Shown: positions 1 to 9,109 of the stretch, piece after piece | Position numbering within the stretch: position 1 is the first letter of the stretch | Layout of the letters: every line of letters starts with the position of its first letter | Source: Prochlorococcus_E sp000760215 | Lineage (GTDB): Bacteria > Cyanobacteriota > Cyanobacteriia > PCC-6307 > Cyanobiaceae | Assembly: GCF_047303175.1 (NCBI RefSeq) | Contig: NZ_CP138945.1 | Length of the DNA stretch: 64,000 bases | Strand: one strand, 5' to 3' | The notes under the pieces: generated by a model | The model's input: the letters and a program-made list of their open reading frames with translations, nothing else | Database searches by the model: none | Told to the model about the DNA's origin: nothing | Program-made: the position numbers and the translations under genes

Positions 1-1010
1 GGCAATTCTTCTATTAAATCTTTAGTTTCTATTTTTCTACCTTCCCAGCGAAATAGCCTTCTTGCCGTAGGGTTGACAAGAACAATCTTACCTTTCTCAT
101 CAAGCAAAATTGCACCATCAGCCATAGTTGCAATTAATGATTGTTGTTTAACTTGAGCTGCCTTTAATTCTTCAATGTTTGCCGCATCATAATCCTCAAG
201 CTGGGATGCCATATTATTGAATCCATTTAAAAGTTCACCTAATTCTCCACTCATAGGAAGATCTATTCTTGATTTAAAATTACCTTTAGCTATTTCTCTT
301 ACACCACTAACTAATTCACGAATCGGTCGGGTTATTGTCTGAGCATTAAAGATAGCTCCAATAATTACAAGCACCCAAATAGATATAAATACGGCAATCG
401 TTATTTCTCTAGTTAAGGCAGCGCTGGCAAGTGCATTCTTATTAGGTGTCACTCCTAAGGCAAGATTCCCTACATACTTACCTTTGAAAAGCAATGCAAC
501 AAATACATCAGTTACTTGTCCTTGAGGAGTTAAGTGCTGCCTAACAAGTGGAAACTGCGGCCTCTTTTTCAACTCTTGTGGTAGCTGAAGTTTTTTTCGT
601 AATTGAAATTCACTCTCTGAAGAACTAGGGGTTGCACTAATAGGTATTCCTAATTGAACAATTCCTTCAGGATCAGTGAAAAAAATATATCTAATATTTC
701 TACTAGATCGCCAAAATTTCTCAGCAACATTAAAAAGTTCTCTTTCTTGATTCCTAGCAACTAATTCAGTGACATTACCTGAAAGCAACAGTCCAAGATC
801 TCTGGCATATCTTGTGTCATTCATGCCAGCATCTCTTTGAATACTACTTAAAGCAAAGAATGTAATACCTGTCATCAACAAACTAACTACTAATGTTGCT
901 ATGGCTAGTAATTTTGCTCTTAAACTGAATTCATTCCACCAATTAGAAAAAAAGTTTTCAGAGTTGCCTTTAAGAGGCAGATTGTTTTCCACATTATCTT
1001 TATCAAGCAC
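1..1010 (-). CDS. nblS: NblS-type sensor histidine kinase, N-terminal part (cut by window edge)
   Basis: This gene runs off the left edge, so only about 336 residues are seen. It starts at a GTG at 1010-1008, two bases after the purD stop. Reading from the N-terminus, there is a membrane segment near residues 31-55, a periplasmic region with a conserved-looking LLLSGNVTELVAR stretch, a second membrane segment near 230-250, a HAMP linker beginning TITRPIRELV, a short coiled region and the start of a PAS domain (ATMADGAILLDEKGKIVLVN). This layout and the wording of the segments match cyanobacterial NblS/Hik33 (Ycf26), which controls light and nutrient stress genes. The kinase domain lies outside the window, so catalytic residues cannot be checked. 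The tight spacing suggests cotranscription with purD. Confidence 0.85.
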   Translation of the reverse strand, partial: MLDKDNVENNLPLKGNSENFFSNWWNEFSLRAKLLAIATLVVSLLMTGITFFALSSIQRDAGMNDTRYARDLGLLLSGNVTELVARNQERELFNVAEKFWRSSRNIRYIFFTDPEGIVQLGIPISATPSSSESEFQLRKKLQLPQELKKRPQFPLVRQHLTPQGQVTDVFVALLFKGKYVGNLALGVTPNKNALASAALTREITIAVFISIWVLVIIGAIFNAQTITRPIRELVSGVREIAKGNFKSRIDLPMSGELGELLNGFNNMASQLEDYDAANIEELKAAQVKQQSLIATMADGAILLDEKGKIVLVNPTARRLFRWEGRKIETKDLIEEL

Positions 1011-1012
1011 GA

Positions 1013-2341
1013 TTAATACCTAACATCATTATTTCTAACCTGGTAGCCAATATCATTCCTATAATAAATACCTTTAAAGCTAATTCTTTTCATGCCTTCA
1101 TATGCAAGTTTAAAAGCCTCTTTATAGCTTGAGCTTTGAGCAACAATTGACAAAACTCTTCCTCCTGCTGTAAGGAGATTACCTTCTTGATCGAATCTAG
1201 TGCCTGAATGAAATAATTGAATCTGACTATTTTGATCTAGCTCAATTGAAATCAAATCTCCTTTTTTAGGATTTTCAGGATAACCACTAGTTGTGGCAAC
1301 AACACATGCACTTATTAGATTATTTGGTTTGAGTTTTGGAGCATTATTTAATGATCCAAGAGCTGAAGCTTGCAATATTTGTGCGAACTCAGGTGACATT
1401 AATGGCATCAATGCTTGACATTCCGGATCTCCAAAACGGCAATTATATTCTATTACTTTTGGCCCTTGTTTTGTAAGCATTAAACCAGCATAAATAACTC
1501 CTCTATAATTGATATTTCTTTTTTTAAGAGCTTCCAGGGTTGGTTTAAGTATTAGATCAGTTATTTCCTCAAGATCCTTTTGACTAAGAATCTGAGCAGG
1601 GGCATATGCACCCATCCCGCCAGTGTTGGGGCCTTTATCACCTTCCATCAATCTTTTATGGTCTTGAGCAGTAGGAAGAATCTCAAGGTTCTCTCCATCG
1701 CTTATTGCGAAGACAGAAACCTCTGGACCTTCAAGACACTCTTCAAGAACTAATTTCGCTCCTGCTTCTCCAAATTTCCCCTCGAAAGCATCTTTTATTG
1801 CTGCTTTAGTTTGTTCTATTGAGCTACATACTGACACCCCTTTCCCAGAGGCTAAACCATCAGCTTTAACAACTAAAGGTTGACGAACAATAGACAAAAT
1901 TTCAAATGCCTCATCAATAGTATTTACGCTCCAATATTTTGCTGTAGGTATACCGGCATCAGCCATTAACTCTTTTGCCCAGTTTTTACTTGCTTCTAAT
2001 TGAGCACCATCTTTACCTGGTCCAAAAACAACTAATTCTGATTCTCTTAACTGATCTGCCAATCCTTCTGAAAGGGGTTTCTCTCCACCAATAACAACTA
2101 AATCAATCTTCAAAGAATTGCAAGCAGTAATTATTTCTTGGCTATTTGATTCTTGTATGTCTAGTCGGTGACAGTAGAGGTGTTCTTCAGTTCCACCATT
2201 GCCAGGAGCAACATAAACTCTTTCAATTTCCTCAGATTTAGCTATAGCCCAAGCCAAAGCATTCTCACGTCCACCTCCGCCTATAACTAGAACTTTGTTT
2301 AATTTTGGAAGTGAGGGAAAAATTGATTTTGATTTTGTCAT
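1013..2341 (-). CDS. purD: Phosphoribosylamine--glycine ligase
   Basis: This enzyme performs the second step of purine synthesis, joining glycine to phosphoribosylamine with ATP in the cytoplasm. The 442-residue product has the N-domain glycine-rich start (KVLVIGGGGRENALAWA), the ATP-grasp stretch PLVVKADGLASGKGV near residue 155, the PurD signature region GPNTGGMGAYAPA near 236, and the metal-binding stretch VIEYNCRFGDPECQ near 293. The length is normal for the family. It starts at ATG 2341 and is followed after two bases by the GTG of the sensor kinase gene. It is divergent from purC, the gene for a later step of the same pathway, across a 157-base gap. Confidence 0.97.
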   Translation of the reverse strand: MTKSKSIFPSLPKLNKVLVIGGGGRENALAWAIAKSEEIERVYVAPGNGGTEEHLYCHRLDIQESNSQEIITACNSLKIDLVVIGGEKPLSEGLADQLRESELVVFGPGKDGAQLEASKNWAKELMADAGIPTAKYWSVNTIDEAFEILSIVRQPLVVKADGLASGKGVSVCSSIEQTKAAIKDAFEGKFGEAGAKLVLEECLEGPEVSVFAISDGENLEILPTAQDHKRLMEGDKGPNTGGMGAYAPAQILSQKDLEEITDLILKPTLEALKKRNINYRGVIYAGLMLTKQGPKVIEYNCRFGDPECQALMPLMSPEFAQILQASALGSLNNAPKLKPNNLISACVVATTSGYPENPKKGDLISIELDQNSQIQLFHSGTRFDQEGNLLTAGGRVLSIVAQSSSYKEAFKLAYEGMKRISFKGIYYRNDIGYQVRNNDVRY

Positions 2342-2498
2342 AACTAATACTGCTGCTGTTTTAAGCTTTAGCTTGCATTTAATTTGTTTTTAGAGACATA
2401 TTGCTTATTCTAAAAAACAATTTTGCTTGCCTCATGTGGGTTTATTGTATTTAAAGTACCTAACTTAATAGCTTTTAGTTGAGGTAAAAAGGAATCTA
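2342..2498. promoter_or_regulatory. Divergent purD/purC promoter region
   Basis: This is a 157-base AT-rich gap between the divergent purD and purC starts and must hold the promoters for both. A clear AAGGA ribosome-binding sequence lies just before the purC ATG, within TAAAAAGGAATCTAATG. I could not confidently place -35 and -10 boxes or a PurR-type operator. Confidence 0.4.
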
Positions 2499-3236
2499 AT
2501 GGAATTAAATCAGAGTTCGCTTCTTTATGAAGGCAAAGCAAAAAGGATTTTCAAAACTAATAATCCAGATGAGTTCCTAGTACATTTCAAGAATGATGCA
2601 ACTGCTTTTAATGCCAAGAAACATGCAGAACTAGAAGGCAAAGGAAGTTTAAACTGTCAGATCTCATCAATTATTTTTAAATTTCTAGAAGAAAACGGAA
2701 TACCAACACACTTTATAAGTGTAAAAGATGATAGTTGGATGCTAGTTCAAAAAGTAGATGTTATCCCCCTGGAAATTGTTATTCGAAATATTGCAAGCGG
2801 ATCACTATGCAGAGAGACACCTATCCCTGTAGGGCAAGAATTATCAACGCCTCTTCTAGACTTGTATTATAAGGATGACGCCCTGGATGATCCACTTTTG
2901 ACTGAGGACAGATTAGAATTACTAGGATTAGTTTCCAAAAGTCAAAAGCAAGAAGTAAAGGCTCTTGCCTTTAAAGTTAATAGGTGTTTAAAGGGATTTT
3001 TCGAAAATTTGAACCTAGTTTTAGTTGATTTCAAATTAGAAATGGGTTTCAACAGTCATGGAGAATTATTAGTTGCCGATGAAATCAGTCCAGATAGTTG
3101 CAGGATCTGGGACTGTAATATTAAAGATCATAATGATCGGATTCTTGACAAAGATCGTTTTCGAAAGGATCTTGGAGGTGTATTAGACGCTTATAGTGAA
3201 GTGCTTCGTAGAATAAAAAAGTTTTACTCTAGATAG
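2499..3236 (+). CDS. purC: SAICAR synthase (phosphoribosylaminoimidazole-succinocarboxamide synthase)
   Basis: The enzyme couples aspartate to carboxyaminoimidazole ribotide in de novo purine synthesis. The 245-residue protein begins with the typical LLYEGKAKRIF nucleotide-binding strand. It carries the family signature around residues 85-105 (VIPLEIVIRNIASGSLCRE) and the C-terminal LLVADEISPDSCRIWD segment, both standard for bacterial PurC. The length is normal. The ATG at 2499 has a good AAGGA ribosome-binding site. It faces away from purD, so two purine genes share one divergent control region. The next gene, bamA, follows after 56 bases with no obvious terminator. Confidence 0.97.
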   Translation: MELNQSSLLYEGKAKRIFKTNNPDEFLVHFKNDATAFNAKKHAELEGKGSLNCQISSIIFKFLEENGIPTHFISVKDDSWMLVQKVDVIPLEIVIRNIASGSLCRETPIPVGQELSTPLLDLYYKDDALDDPLLTEDRLELLGLVSKSQKQEVKALAFKVNRCLKGFFENLNLVLVDFKLEMGFNSHGELLVADEISPDSCRIWDCNIKDHNDRILDKDRFRKDLGGVLDAYSEVLRRIKKFYSR

Positions 3237-3292
3237 AGCATGAATTCAATCTCACTTAATTCCATCTATTAAGCTTTATCCTAGAAATATAA

Positions 3293-5752
3293 ATGGCAGG
3301 TATTACTACCATCAGCTCAATGAGACAATTTCGCAGAAGGGCATATTTTTTAGCATTGACTTTGCCGCTAGTAAGCGGAGGAGCTGCCAATGCCGAAATA
3401 CGTTGGGAACTTGTAACACCTAATAAAAACAAATCAGAAGATATTTGGGTGAATGCTAAAAGAGGTAAAACTGAAAAGTTGAAACCCTACAAGTCAGTCT
3501 CTTATGGACTATCAACCATAAACCCAGGGAAAACAAGTCTTTCAAATTCAAACCCTAAAAAAGCAATCAAAGCTAATAAGACTGGTAATTTATTAGACAA
3601 ATATCAAGAAAAATATCTTGCAAATTCAAACCCTAGGGAAACAGCCTCACCCCAAAGCTCCGAAGAGTTAAGAAACATATTTCAAAAAACAGATATTGCA
3701 GATCGAAAAGATAACAAAGAAATCGCAGAAAATGAAGATCTCGTATTGATTTCTGAAGTAGTTATTACTGGTCTGGAGAGTCACCCAGAGAAAGTGCGTT
3801 TAGAATATGCAGCATATGATGCCATGACTGTTAGGCCTGGAAGCAGAGTAAGTAAATCAGAATTAAAAAGAGATTTAAATGCCATTTTTACTACTGGATG
3901 GTTTTCAGGCCTAGAAATTGAGGCAATTGATACGGCTTTAGGGGTCAAATTAATAGTAGATGTTAAACCTAATCCTGTTTTCACTGAGGTTATTGTTAAT
4001 CCTGAGGATTCTCTAATCACTAAAAAAGCTCTTAAAGATATTTTTAAAACAGATTTTGGGAAAACACTTAATTTAAATGTTCTAAAGCTGCGAATGAATA
4101 AGCTAAAAGAATGGTATTCAGAAAGAGGTTATTCATTAGCAAGAATTTCAGGGCCTAATAGAGTTACTTCAAATGGGAAAGTCCAATTAGAAGTACAAGA
4201 AGGAACTATAGAAGATATAAAGGTTATTTTTCTTGATGATGAAGGGAATTCAGTCAAAGAGAATGGCAAGCCAATTAGAGGAAAAACAAAAACATGGGTT
4301 ATAAATAGAGAGCTTTTAAGTAAACCTGGAGCAATATTTAATAGAAAAAATCTTGAAGCTGATATCAAAAGACTATATGGACTTGCTTTGTTTAGTGACA
4401 TTAAAGTTTCTTTAAAGCCAGTTACAGGTGAGCCTGGGAAAATAGAAATAATCCTAGGGATTACTGAACAAAGGACCGGATCACTTACAGGCGGAATTGG
4501 TTGGAGTGGTTCCCAGGGGTTCTTTGGTTCAGCAGGTCTTCAAGAAAAGAATTTACTTGGGAGATCTTGGTCCAGTGATATCAATTTTACTTATGGAGAA
4601 TATGGGGCATTAATTAGCTTCTCTTTAACTGATCCATGGATCAAAGGTGACAAACATAGAACTTCTTTTCGCACTTCAGTGTTTATTAGTAGAGATGTAC
4701 CTCAAGAATTTAGAAGTTCTAAAGGACATATCTTGGGGGTAAGTGATTATGCTCAAGGAACTGGCAGCAGCCCTGGTTCAAGAGTTTATGATATTGATTT
4801 TGCTCATAGTGGTGTAAATAATTCTGCCTTCAGTTCAGTATCTGCTGCTAAAGCTAGTGATTCAAATACAAGTTGGTTTGATTATGAAGGTGACTCAGTA
4901 CTTTTACATAGGACAGGCGGTAACTTCTCTTTTTCAAGACCTTTAAATGGTGGGAATCCTTATAAGAAAGCAACCTGGTCAGTACTTTTGGGGATGGATT
5001 TTCAGAAGGTAAAGCCTATTGATTATTCAGCTCAAGACAGGCCTTATGGAGCGAAGGCAATTAATGTTGTAAATAACACAGCATTAAACAATGATGTTAT
5101 TTGTATAGCTTTTAATTGTGCAAAAGAGAATACGCTTGTAGGTTTTAGAGGCGGAATGTCTAGGAATAAACTTAATAATCCTAGAAACCCAACATCAGGA
5201 ACGTTTTTAAGCATAGGTACTGAGCAATATATTTCTGTTGGAGAAAATTCCCCTACCTTTAATCGTGCAAAAGCAACTTATTCCTATTTTATTCCTATTA
5301 ATTGGCTTAAGTTACACAAAGGATGTAAACCAAAAGCTGGGGAAGATCTCGCTTGTCCCCAAACACTTGCTTTTCAGTTAAAAGGCGGATCAATAGTTGG
5401 TGATTTACCCCCTTATGAAGCCTTTTGTCTAGGAGGATCTAAGTCAATTCGAGGTTGGAGTGCCTGTGATTTAGCTGTTGCCAAAAGATATGGAGAGGCT
5501 TCTGTAGAATATAGAGTTCCTGTTTGGAGAATGGTTTCAGCAAATGTTTTTGTTGATGCAGGTACGGATTTCGGTTCTCAAGCCGATGTGCCAGGTAATC
5601 CAGGAGGACTTCTTCACAAGAAAGGCAAAGGCTTTTCAGTAGGGAGTGGATTGTCATTCAACACCCCAGTTGGGCCATTAAGAATAGAAGCTGCAAGTCA
5701 AGATTTAGAAGGTGATTGGCGTTATAACGTTGGTTTTGGCTGGAAGTTCTAG
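3293..5752 (+). CDS. bamA: BamA/Omp85 outer-membrane assembly protein
   Basis: This is a cyanobacterial Omp85 (BamA/Toc75 relative), which inserts beta-barrel proteins into the outer membrane. The 819-residue product has an N-terminal signal peptide (a basic RQFRRRAYF stretch, a hydrophobic run, and a cleavage-like GGAANA/E). A low-complexity linker to about residue 145 is followed by POTRA-like repeats from about 150 to 395 (starting ISEVVITGLESH). The C-terminal beta-barrel runs from about 400 (TGSLTGGIGWSGSQGFFGSA) and includes GGSKSIRGW, the VRGY-like motif of the family. The protein ends in phenylalanine, as barrel proteins do. It heads an operon with lpxC, fabZ, lpxA and lpxB; the lpxC start is either one base after its stop or overlaps its 3' end. 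Confidence 0.95.
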   Translation: MAGITTISSMRQFRRRAYFLALTLPLVSGGAANAEIRWELVTPNKNKSEDIWVNAKRGKTEKLKPYKSVSYGLSTINPGKTSLSNSNPKKAIKANKTGNLLDKYQEKYLANSNPRETASPQSSEELRNIFQKTDIADRKDNKEIAENEDLVLISEVVITGLESHPEKVRLEYAAYDAMTVRPGSRVSKSELKRDLNAIFTTGWFSGLEIEAIDTALGVKLIVDVKPNPVFTEVIVNPEDSLITKKALKDIFKTDFGKTLNLNVLKLRMNKLKEWYSERGYSLARISGPNRVTSNGKVQLEVQEGTIEDIKVIFLDDEGNSVKENGKPIRGKTKTWVINRELLSKPGAIFNRKNLEADIKRLYGLALFSDIKVSLKPVTGEPGKIEIILGITEQRTGSLTGGIGWSGSQGFFGSAGLQEKNLLGRSWSSDINFTYGEYGALISFSLTDPWIKGDKHRTSFRTSVFISRDVPQEFRSSKGHILGVSDYAQGTGSSPGSRVYDIDFAHSGVNNSAFSSVSAAKASDSNTSWFDYEGDSVLLHRTGGNFSFSRPLNGGNPYKKATWSVLLGMDFQKVKPIDYSAQDRPYGAKAINVVNNTALNNDVICIAFNCAKENTLVGFRGGMSRNKLNNPRNPTSGTFLSIGTEQYISVGENSPTFNRAKATYSYFIPINWLKLHKGCKPKAGEDLACPQTLAFQLKGGSIVGDLPPYEAFCLGGSKSIRGWSACDLAVAKRYGEASVEYRVPVWRMVSANVFVDAGTDFGSQADVPGNPGGLLHKKGKGFSVGSGLSFNTPVGPLRIEAASQDLEGDWRYNVGFGWKF

Positions 5753-5753
5753 T

Positions 5754-6620
5754 GTGGAATGGCTGCCTGCTAATTATGAGAACACTTGGACTCTTGGAGG
5801 GCCTGTTTTTCGTAAAGGGATTTGCTTACACAGTGGTGAAGAGTCTGAGGTAACTCTTCTGCCTTCAGAGGAAATAGGGTTTTATATTTCTTGGGTTAAC
5901 AGCTCTGATCCCCCTATTAAACTCAAACCCAATCAAGTTGTTAATAGTCACTTATGCACAGCCCTTGTCCTAGGTGAAAGAAGAGTTTCAACAGTGGAAC
6001 ATCTTCTTGCTGCTTTAGCTGGTTGTGGTCTTACCCATGTACAAATACTTTTATCTGGAAATGAGATACCGCTTCTAGATGGATCATCTATTGAATGGGT
6101 TGAAGGTATTAGGGAAGCTGGAATGGTTCCATTAAATATTTCAAATACTAATTTTCCTGAAATTAATAAATCTTTTGTAATCAACAAAGGTTCAAGCATA
6201 ATTACAGCTACACCATCGGATAGTTTAAATTTAATTGGAATAATAGATTTTCCATACCCTGCAATAGGCAAACAGATATTTTCTTTAGAATTAAACCCAA
6301 GATCTTTTTATAAGGAAATTGCACCTGCAAGAACATTTGGCTTTAAAGATCAAATAGATCATTTAATTAAATCTGGATTAATTAAAGGCGGTGATTTAAA
6401 TAATTCACTAGTTTGCGATGGCGAATCTTGGGTGAACCCTCCTTTAAGATTCAAAGATGAGCCTGTTAGGCATAAGCTATTGGACTTAATAGGAGATTTA
6501 GCTCTTATTGGGTTGCCTAAAGCGCAGGTTTTGGTTTACAGGGGGTCACATGCATTGCATGCCGAACTCGCTAAATCTCTTTCAAGAGAATGCTCTTTAA
6601 CAAAATATTATTTTGACTAA
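5754..6620 (+). CDS. lpxC: UDP-3-O-acyl-N-acetylglucosamine deacetylase
   Basis: LpxC is the zinc deacetylase that commits the cell to lipid A synthesis. Family landmarks are visible: the early GICLHSGEESEVTLLP segment, the zinc-ligand helix RRVSTVEHLLAALAGCG, the EIPLLDGSS loop, and the second metal segment EPVRHKLLDLIGDLALIG. The length is about 288 residues. I chose the GTG at 5754, one base after the bamA stop, because the family normally begins shortly before the GICLHSG strand. A GTG at 5712 would add 14 residues and overlap bamA by 41 bases. No strong ribosome-binding site separates the two choices. Overlapping the stop is the next gene, fabZ, so the set is probably translationally coupled. 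Confidence 0.95.
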   Translation: MEWLPANYENTWTLGGPVFRKGICLHSGEESEVTLLPSEEIGFYISWVNSSDPPIKLKPNQVVNSHLCTALVLGERRVSTVEHLLAALAGCGLTHVQILLSGNEIPLLDGSSIEWVEGIREAGMVPLNISNTNFPEINKSFVINKGSSIITATPSDSLNLIGIIDFPYPAIGKQIFSLELNPRSFYKEIAPARTFGFKDQIDHLIKSGLIKGGDLNNSLVCDGESWVNPPLRFKDEPVRHKLLDLIGDLALIGLPKAQVLVYRGSHALHAELAKSLSRECSLTKYYFD

Positions 6621-7068
6621 TTCTTCGGATCAAACATTTCTCCTAACTAATGAGGAAATAATGGGACTTTTACCCCATCGTTATCCTTTTGCATTGGTTG
6701 ACCGTGTAGTGGCCTATGAGCCCGGCATAAGCGCTACTGGAATTAAGAATGTAACTATTAATGAGCCTCACTTTCAAGGGCATTTCCCTGACAGGCCCTT
6801 AATGCCAGGCGTCTTGATTGTTGAGGCGATGGCTCAAGTTGGAGGACTTATTGTTAAACAGATGCCTAACCTTCCTAAAGGCCTTTTTGTTTTTGCAGGT
6901 ATAGATGGTGTGAGATTTCGTCGTCCTGTAGTTCCTGGAGATCAATTAATCATTAATTGCGAATTAATAAGTATAAAAAGGCAGCGCTTTGGCAAGGTAA
7001 AAGGAGAAGCCAAAGTGGATGGGAATTTAGTTTGCTCAGGTGAATTGATGTTCTCCTTAGTAGATTAA
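6613..7068 (+). CDS. fabZ: (3R)-hydroxyacyl-ACP dehydratase
   Basis: FabZ dehydrates 3-hydroxyacyl-ACP in fatty-acid elongation. The 151-residue product carries the hot-dog-fold signature LLPHRYPFALVDRV and the active-site helix region HFPDRPLMPGVLIVEAMAQVGG, with the catalytic His and Glu in their usual places. The start is a TTG at 6613 overlapping the lpxC stop by eight bases. The only early ATG (6661) would cut into the conserved N-terminal strand, so TTG is preferred. Its place between lpxC and lpxA is common in bacteria because both pathways draw on 3-hydroxyacyl-ACP. Confidence 0.96.
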   Translation: MTNSSDQTFLLTNEEIMGLLPHRYPFALVDRVVAYEPGISATGIKNVTINEPHFQGHFPDRPLMPGVLIVEAMAQVGGLIVKQMPNLPKGLFVFAGIDGVRFRRPVVPGDQLIINCELISIKRQRFGKVKGEAKVDGNLVCSGELMFSLVD

Positions 7069-7072
7069 TTCA

Positions 7073-7930
7073 ATGCTGGAAAAGATTGAATCAGCAAATG
7101 AGATGATAGAAAACTCATCAACCAAAATCCATCCATTAGCAGTTGTCAATTCAAAGGCAGAGCTTGGGGAAGGTGTTGTTGTCAGCTCTGGGGCTGTAAT
7201 AGGGCCCGAAGTGCAAATAGGTTCAAATACTATTATTGGTCCAAATGTGATTCTTGATGGGAGACTGAAGATTGGCTCGTCAAATAAATTTTTCCCAGGT
7301 GCTTGTATAGGCCTAGAGCCACAAGATTTGAAATACAAAGGGGCAGCTACTGAGGTAATAATTGGGAATAACAATACTTTTCGCGAATGTGTAACAGTTA
7401 ATCGTGCTACTAATATTGGAGAACAAACAAGGATTGGCGATGGATGTCTCTTAATGGCATATACCCATGTCGCTCATGGTTGTGATATTGGAAATGATGT
7501 TGTTATTTCTAATAGCGTTCAAATAGCAGGAGAAGTAGTTATTGGAGATAAAGCTGTTATTGGAGGTTTATTAGGTATACATCAATTTGTTCATATTGGA
7601 TCTCTAGCAATGGTTGGTGGCATGACAAGAGTGGATAGAGATGTTCCGCCTTATTGTTTAGTCGAAGGGCACCCTGGCAGAATGCGTGGGTTAAATCGCG
7701 TTGGTATAAAAAGAAGAGGCCTAGACAAACAAAATCCTGAGGAATTTAAGCAATTACAAGAGGCTTGGGACCTGATTTATAGATCAGGTCATATTTATAA
7801 GAAAGGCTTAGAACTAGTTAGAGCAAAGCGCCTTCTAAAGGCCACTAATGAACTTTGTGTTTTCCTTGAAGCTTCTATAGGACAAGGTCGAAGAGGCCCT
7901 ATGCCATATTTGAATTCTGAAAAGAAATAG
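7073..7930 (+). CDS. lpxA: UDP-N-acetylglucosamine O-acyltransferase
   Basis: LpxA makes the first acylation of lipid A synthesis. The 285-residue protein is a left-handed beta helix built from hexapeptide repeats, visible as repeated I/V-G-x-x-x-x-I units from about residue 20 to 190. The catalytic-histidine region YTHVAHGCDIGNDV is present near residue 128, and the C-terminal helical domain follows (from about LNRVGIKRRGL). The length is slightly above the E. coli enzyme. The ATG at 7073 lies four bases after the fabZ stop. Confidence 0.96.
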   Translation: MLEKIESANEMIENSSTKIHPLAVVNSKAELGEGVVVSSGAVIGPEVQIGSNTIIGPNVILDGRLKIGSSNKFFPGACIGLEPQDLKYKGAATEVIIGNNNTFRECVTVNRATNIGEQTRIGDGCLLMAYTHVAHGCDIGNDVVISNSVQIAGEVVIGDKAVIGGLLGIHQFVHIGSLAMVGGMTRVDRDVPPYCLVEGHPGRMRGLNRVGIKRRGLDKQNPEEFKQLQEAWDLIYRSGHIYKKGLELVRAKRLLKATNELCVFLEASIGQGRRGPMPYLNSEKK

Positions 7931-7933
7931 ACC

Positions 7934-9109
7934 ATGCGGCTGCTTATTAGCACTGGAGAGGTGTCTGGGGATTTGCAAGGAAGTTTTCTAGTAAAAGCTT
8001 TATTAAATGAGTCAGAAAAAAGATCTCTCCCCTTAGAAGTCATTGCACTAGGTGGTCCTCGAATGCAAGCTGCAGGTGCAGAACTTTTAGTAAATACATC
8101 TTCAATAGGAGCAATTGGTTTTTTAGAAACCTTGCCTTTTCTAATTCCTACACTGAGGGCACAAAAAACTGCTGACAATTTATTTGTTAATTCCCCACCA
8201 GATGTTTTAGTACTAATTGATTACATGGGGCCAAATATTAAACTTGGAAATAAAGTACGCAAACTCTTTCCTGATCTACCAATTGTTTATTATATTGCCC
8301 CTCAGGAATGGGCTTGGAGGATAGGGGAAGGAGGCTCGACTGATTTGATTGGTTTTACAAATAAAATACTTGCTATCTTTCAAAAAGAAGCTGATTTTTA
8401 TGCATCTAAAGGGGGAAGTGTGACGTGGGTGGGGCACCCAATGCTTGACAACCTTAGAGATTTGCCAACTCGCAATGATGCTTGTAAAAAGCTCAAATTA
8501 GACCCTTCTCAAAAGTTCTTATTAGTTTTACCTGCCTCTAGGTCGCAAGAACTTAAATATATTTTACCCACTCTTCTTAAAGCAGCAGCAATGCTTCAAG
8601 AAAAAGATCCTTCGCTATATATTCTCTTACCTGCTGGACAACAAAGTTTTGAAAGCAAGCTTCAGAGATCCTTAAAGAAGTTTGGCATTAATGGGAAGGT
8701 TTTTCCAGCAAAATATACTGAGGATTTGAAATCAAGTTTTTTCAAAGTTTCTGAGCTAGCACTTACTAAATCAGGCACTATTAACATGGAGTTAGCTTTA
8801 CATTCAGTTCCTCAAATTGTTGGTTATAAAGTAAGTAAATTGACTGCTCTAGTAGCCAAAAAAATTCTTCAATTTGAAATAGATCATATTTCACCAGTTA
8901 ACCTTTTGTTAAATGAGAGAGTAGTTCCAGAACTTGTTCAAAAAGATTTCACTTCAGAAGCAATCTATAACATTGCATCATCCCTATTAAATAACAAATC
9001 AGTCCGTTCTCAAATCCTAGATGGTTATAATAGATTAAAATCAAGCCTTGGCGAACCTGGGGTAACTCAAAGAGCTGCTAAAGAAATTTTAGATTTATTG
9101 GAATCATGA
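7934..9109 (+). CDS. lpxB: Lipid-A-disaccharide synthase
   Basis: LpxB joins UDP-diacylglucosamine and lipid X to form the lipid A disaccharide at the inner membrane. The 391-residue protein opens with the family N-terminus LLISTGEVSGDLQGS and contains YIAPQEWAWR, VGHPMLDNL and the C-terminal donor-site region LTKSGTINMELAL, as in glycosyltransferase family 19. It starts three bases after the lpxA stop and shares an ATGA overlap with the downstream msrA gene. lpxD, which neighbours fabZ and lpxA in E. coli, is not in this window. Confidence 0.95.
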   Translation: MRLLISTGEVSGDLQGSFLVKALLNESEKRSLPLEVIALGGPRMQAAGAELLVNTSSIGAIGFLETLPFLIPTLRAQKTADNLFVNSPPDVLVLIDYMGPNIKLGNKVRKLFPDLPIVYYIAPQEWAWRIGEGGSTDLIGFTNKILAIFQKEADFYASKGGSVTWVGHPMLDNLRDLPTRNDACKKLKLDPSQKFLLVLPASRSQELKYILPTLLKAAAMLQEKDPSLYILLPAGQQSFESKLQRSLKKFGINGKVFPAKYTEDLKSSFFKVSELALTKSGTINMELALHSVPQIVGYKVSKLTALVAKKILQFEIDHISPVNLLLNERVVPELVQKDFTSEAIYNIASSLLNNKSVRSQILDGYNRLKSSLGEPGVTQRAAKEILDLLES

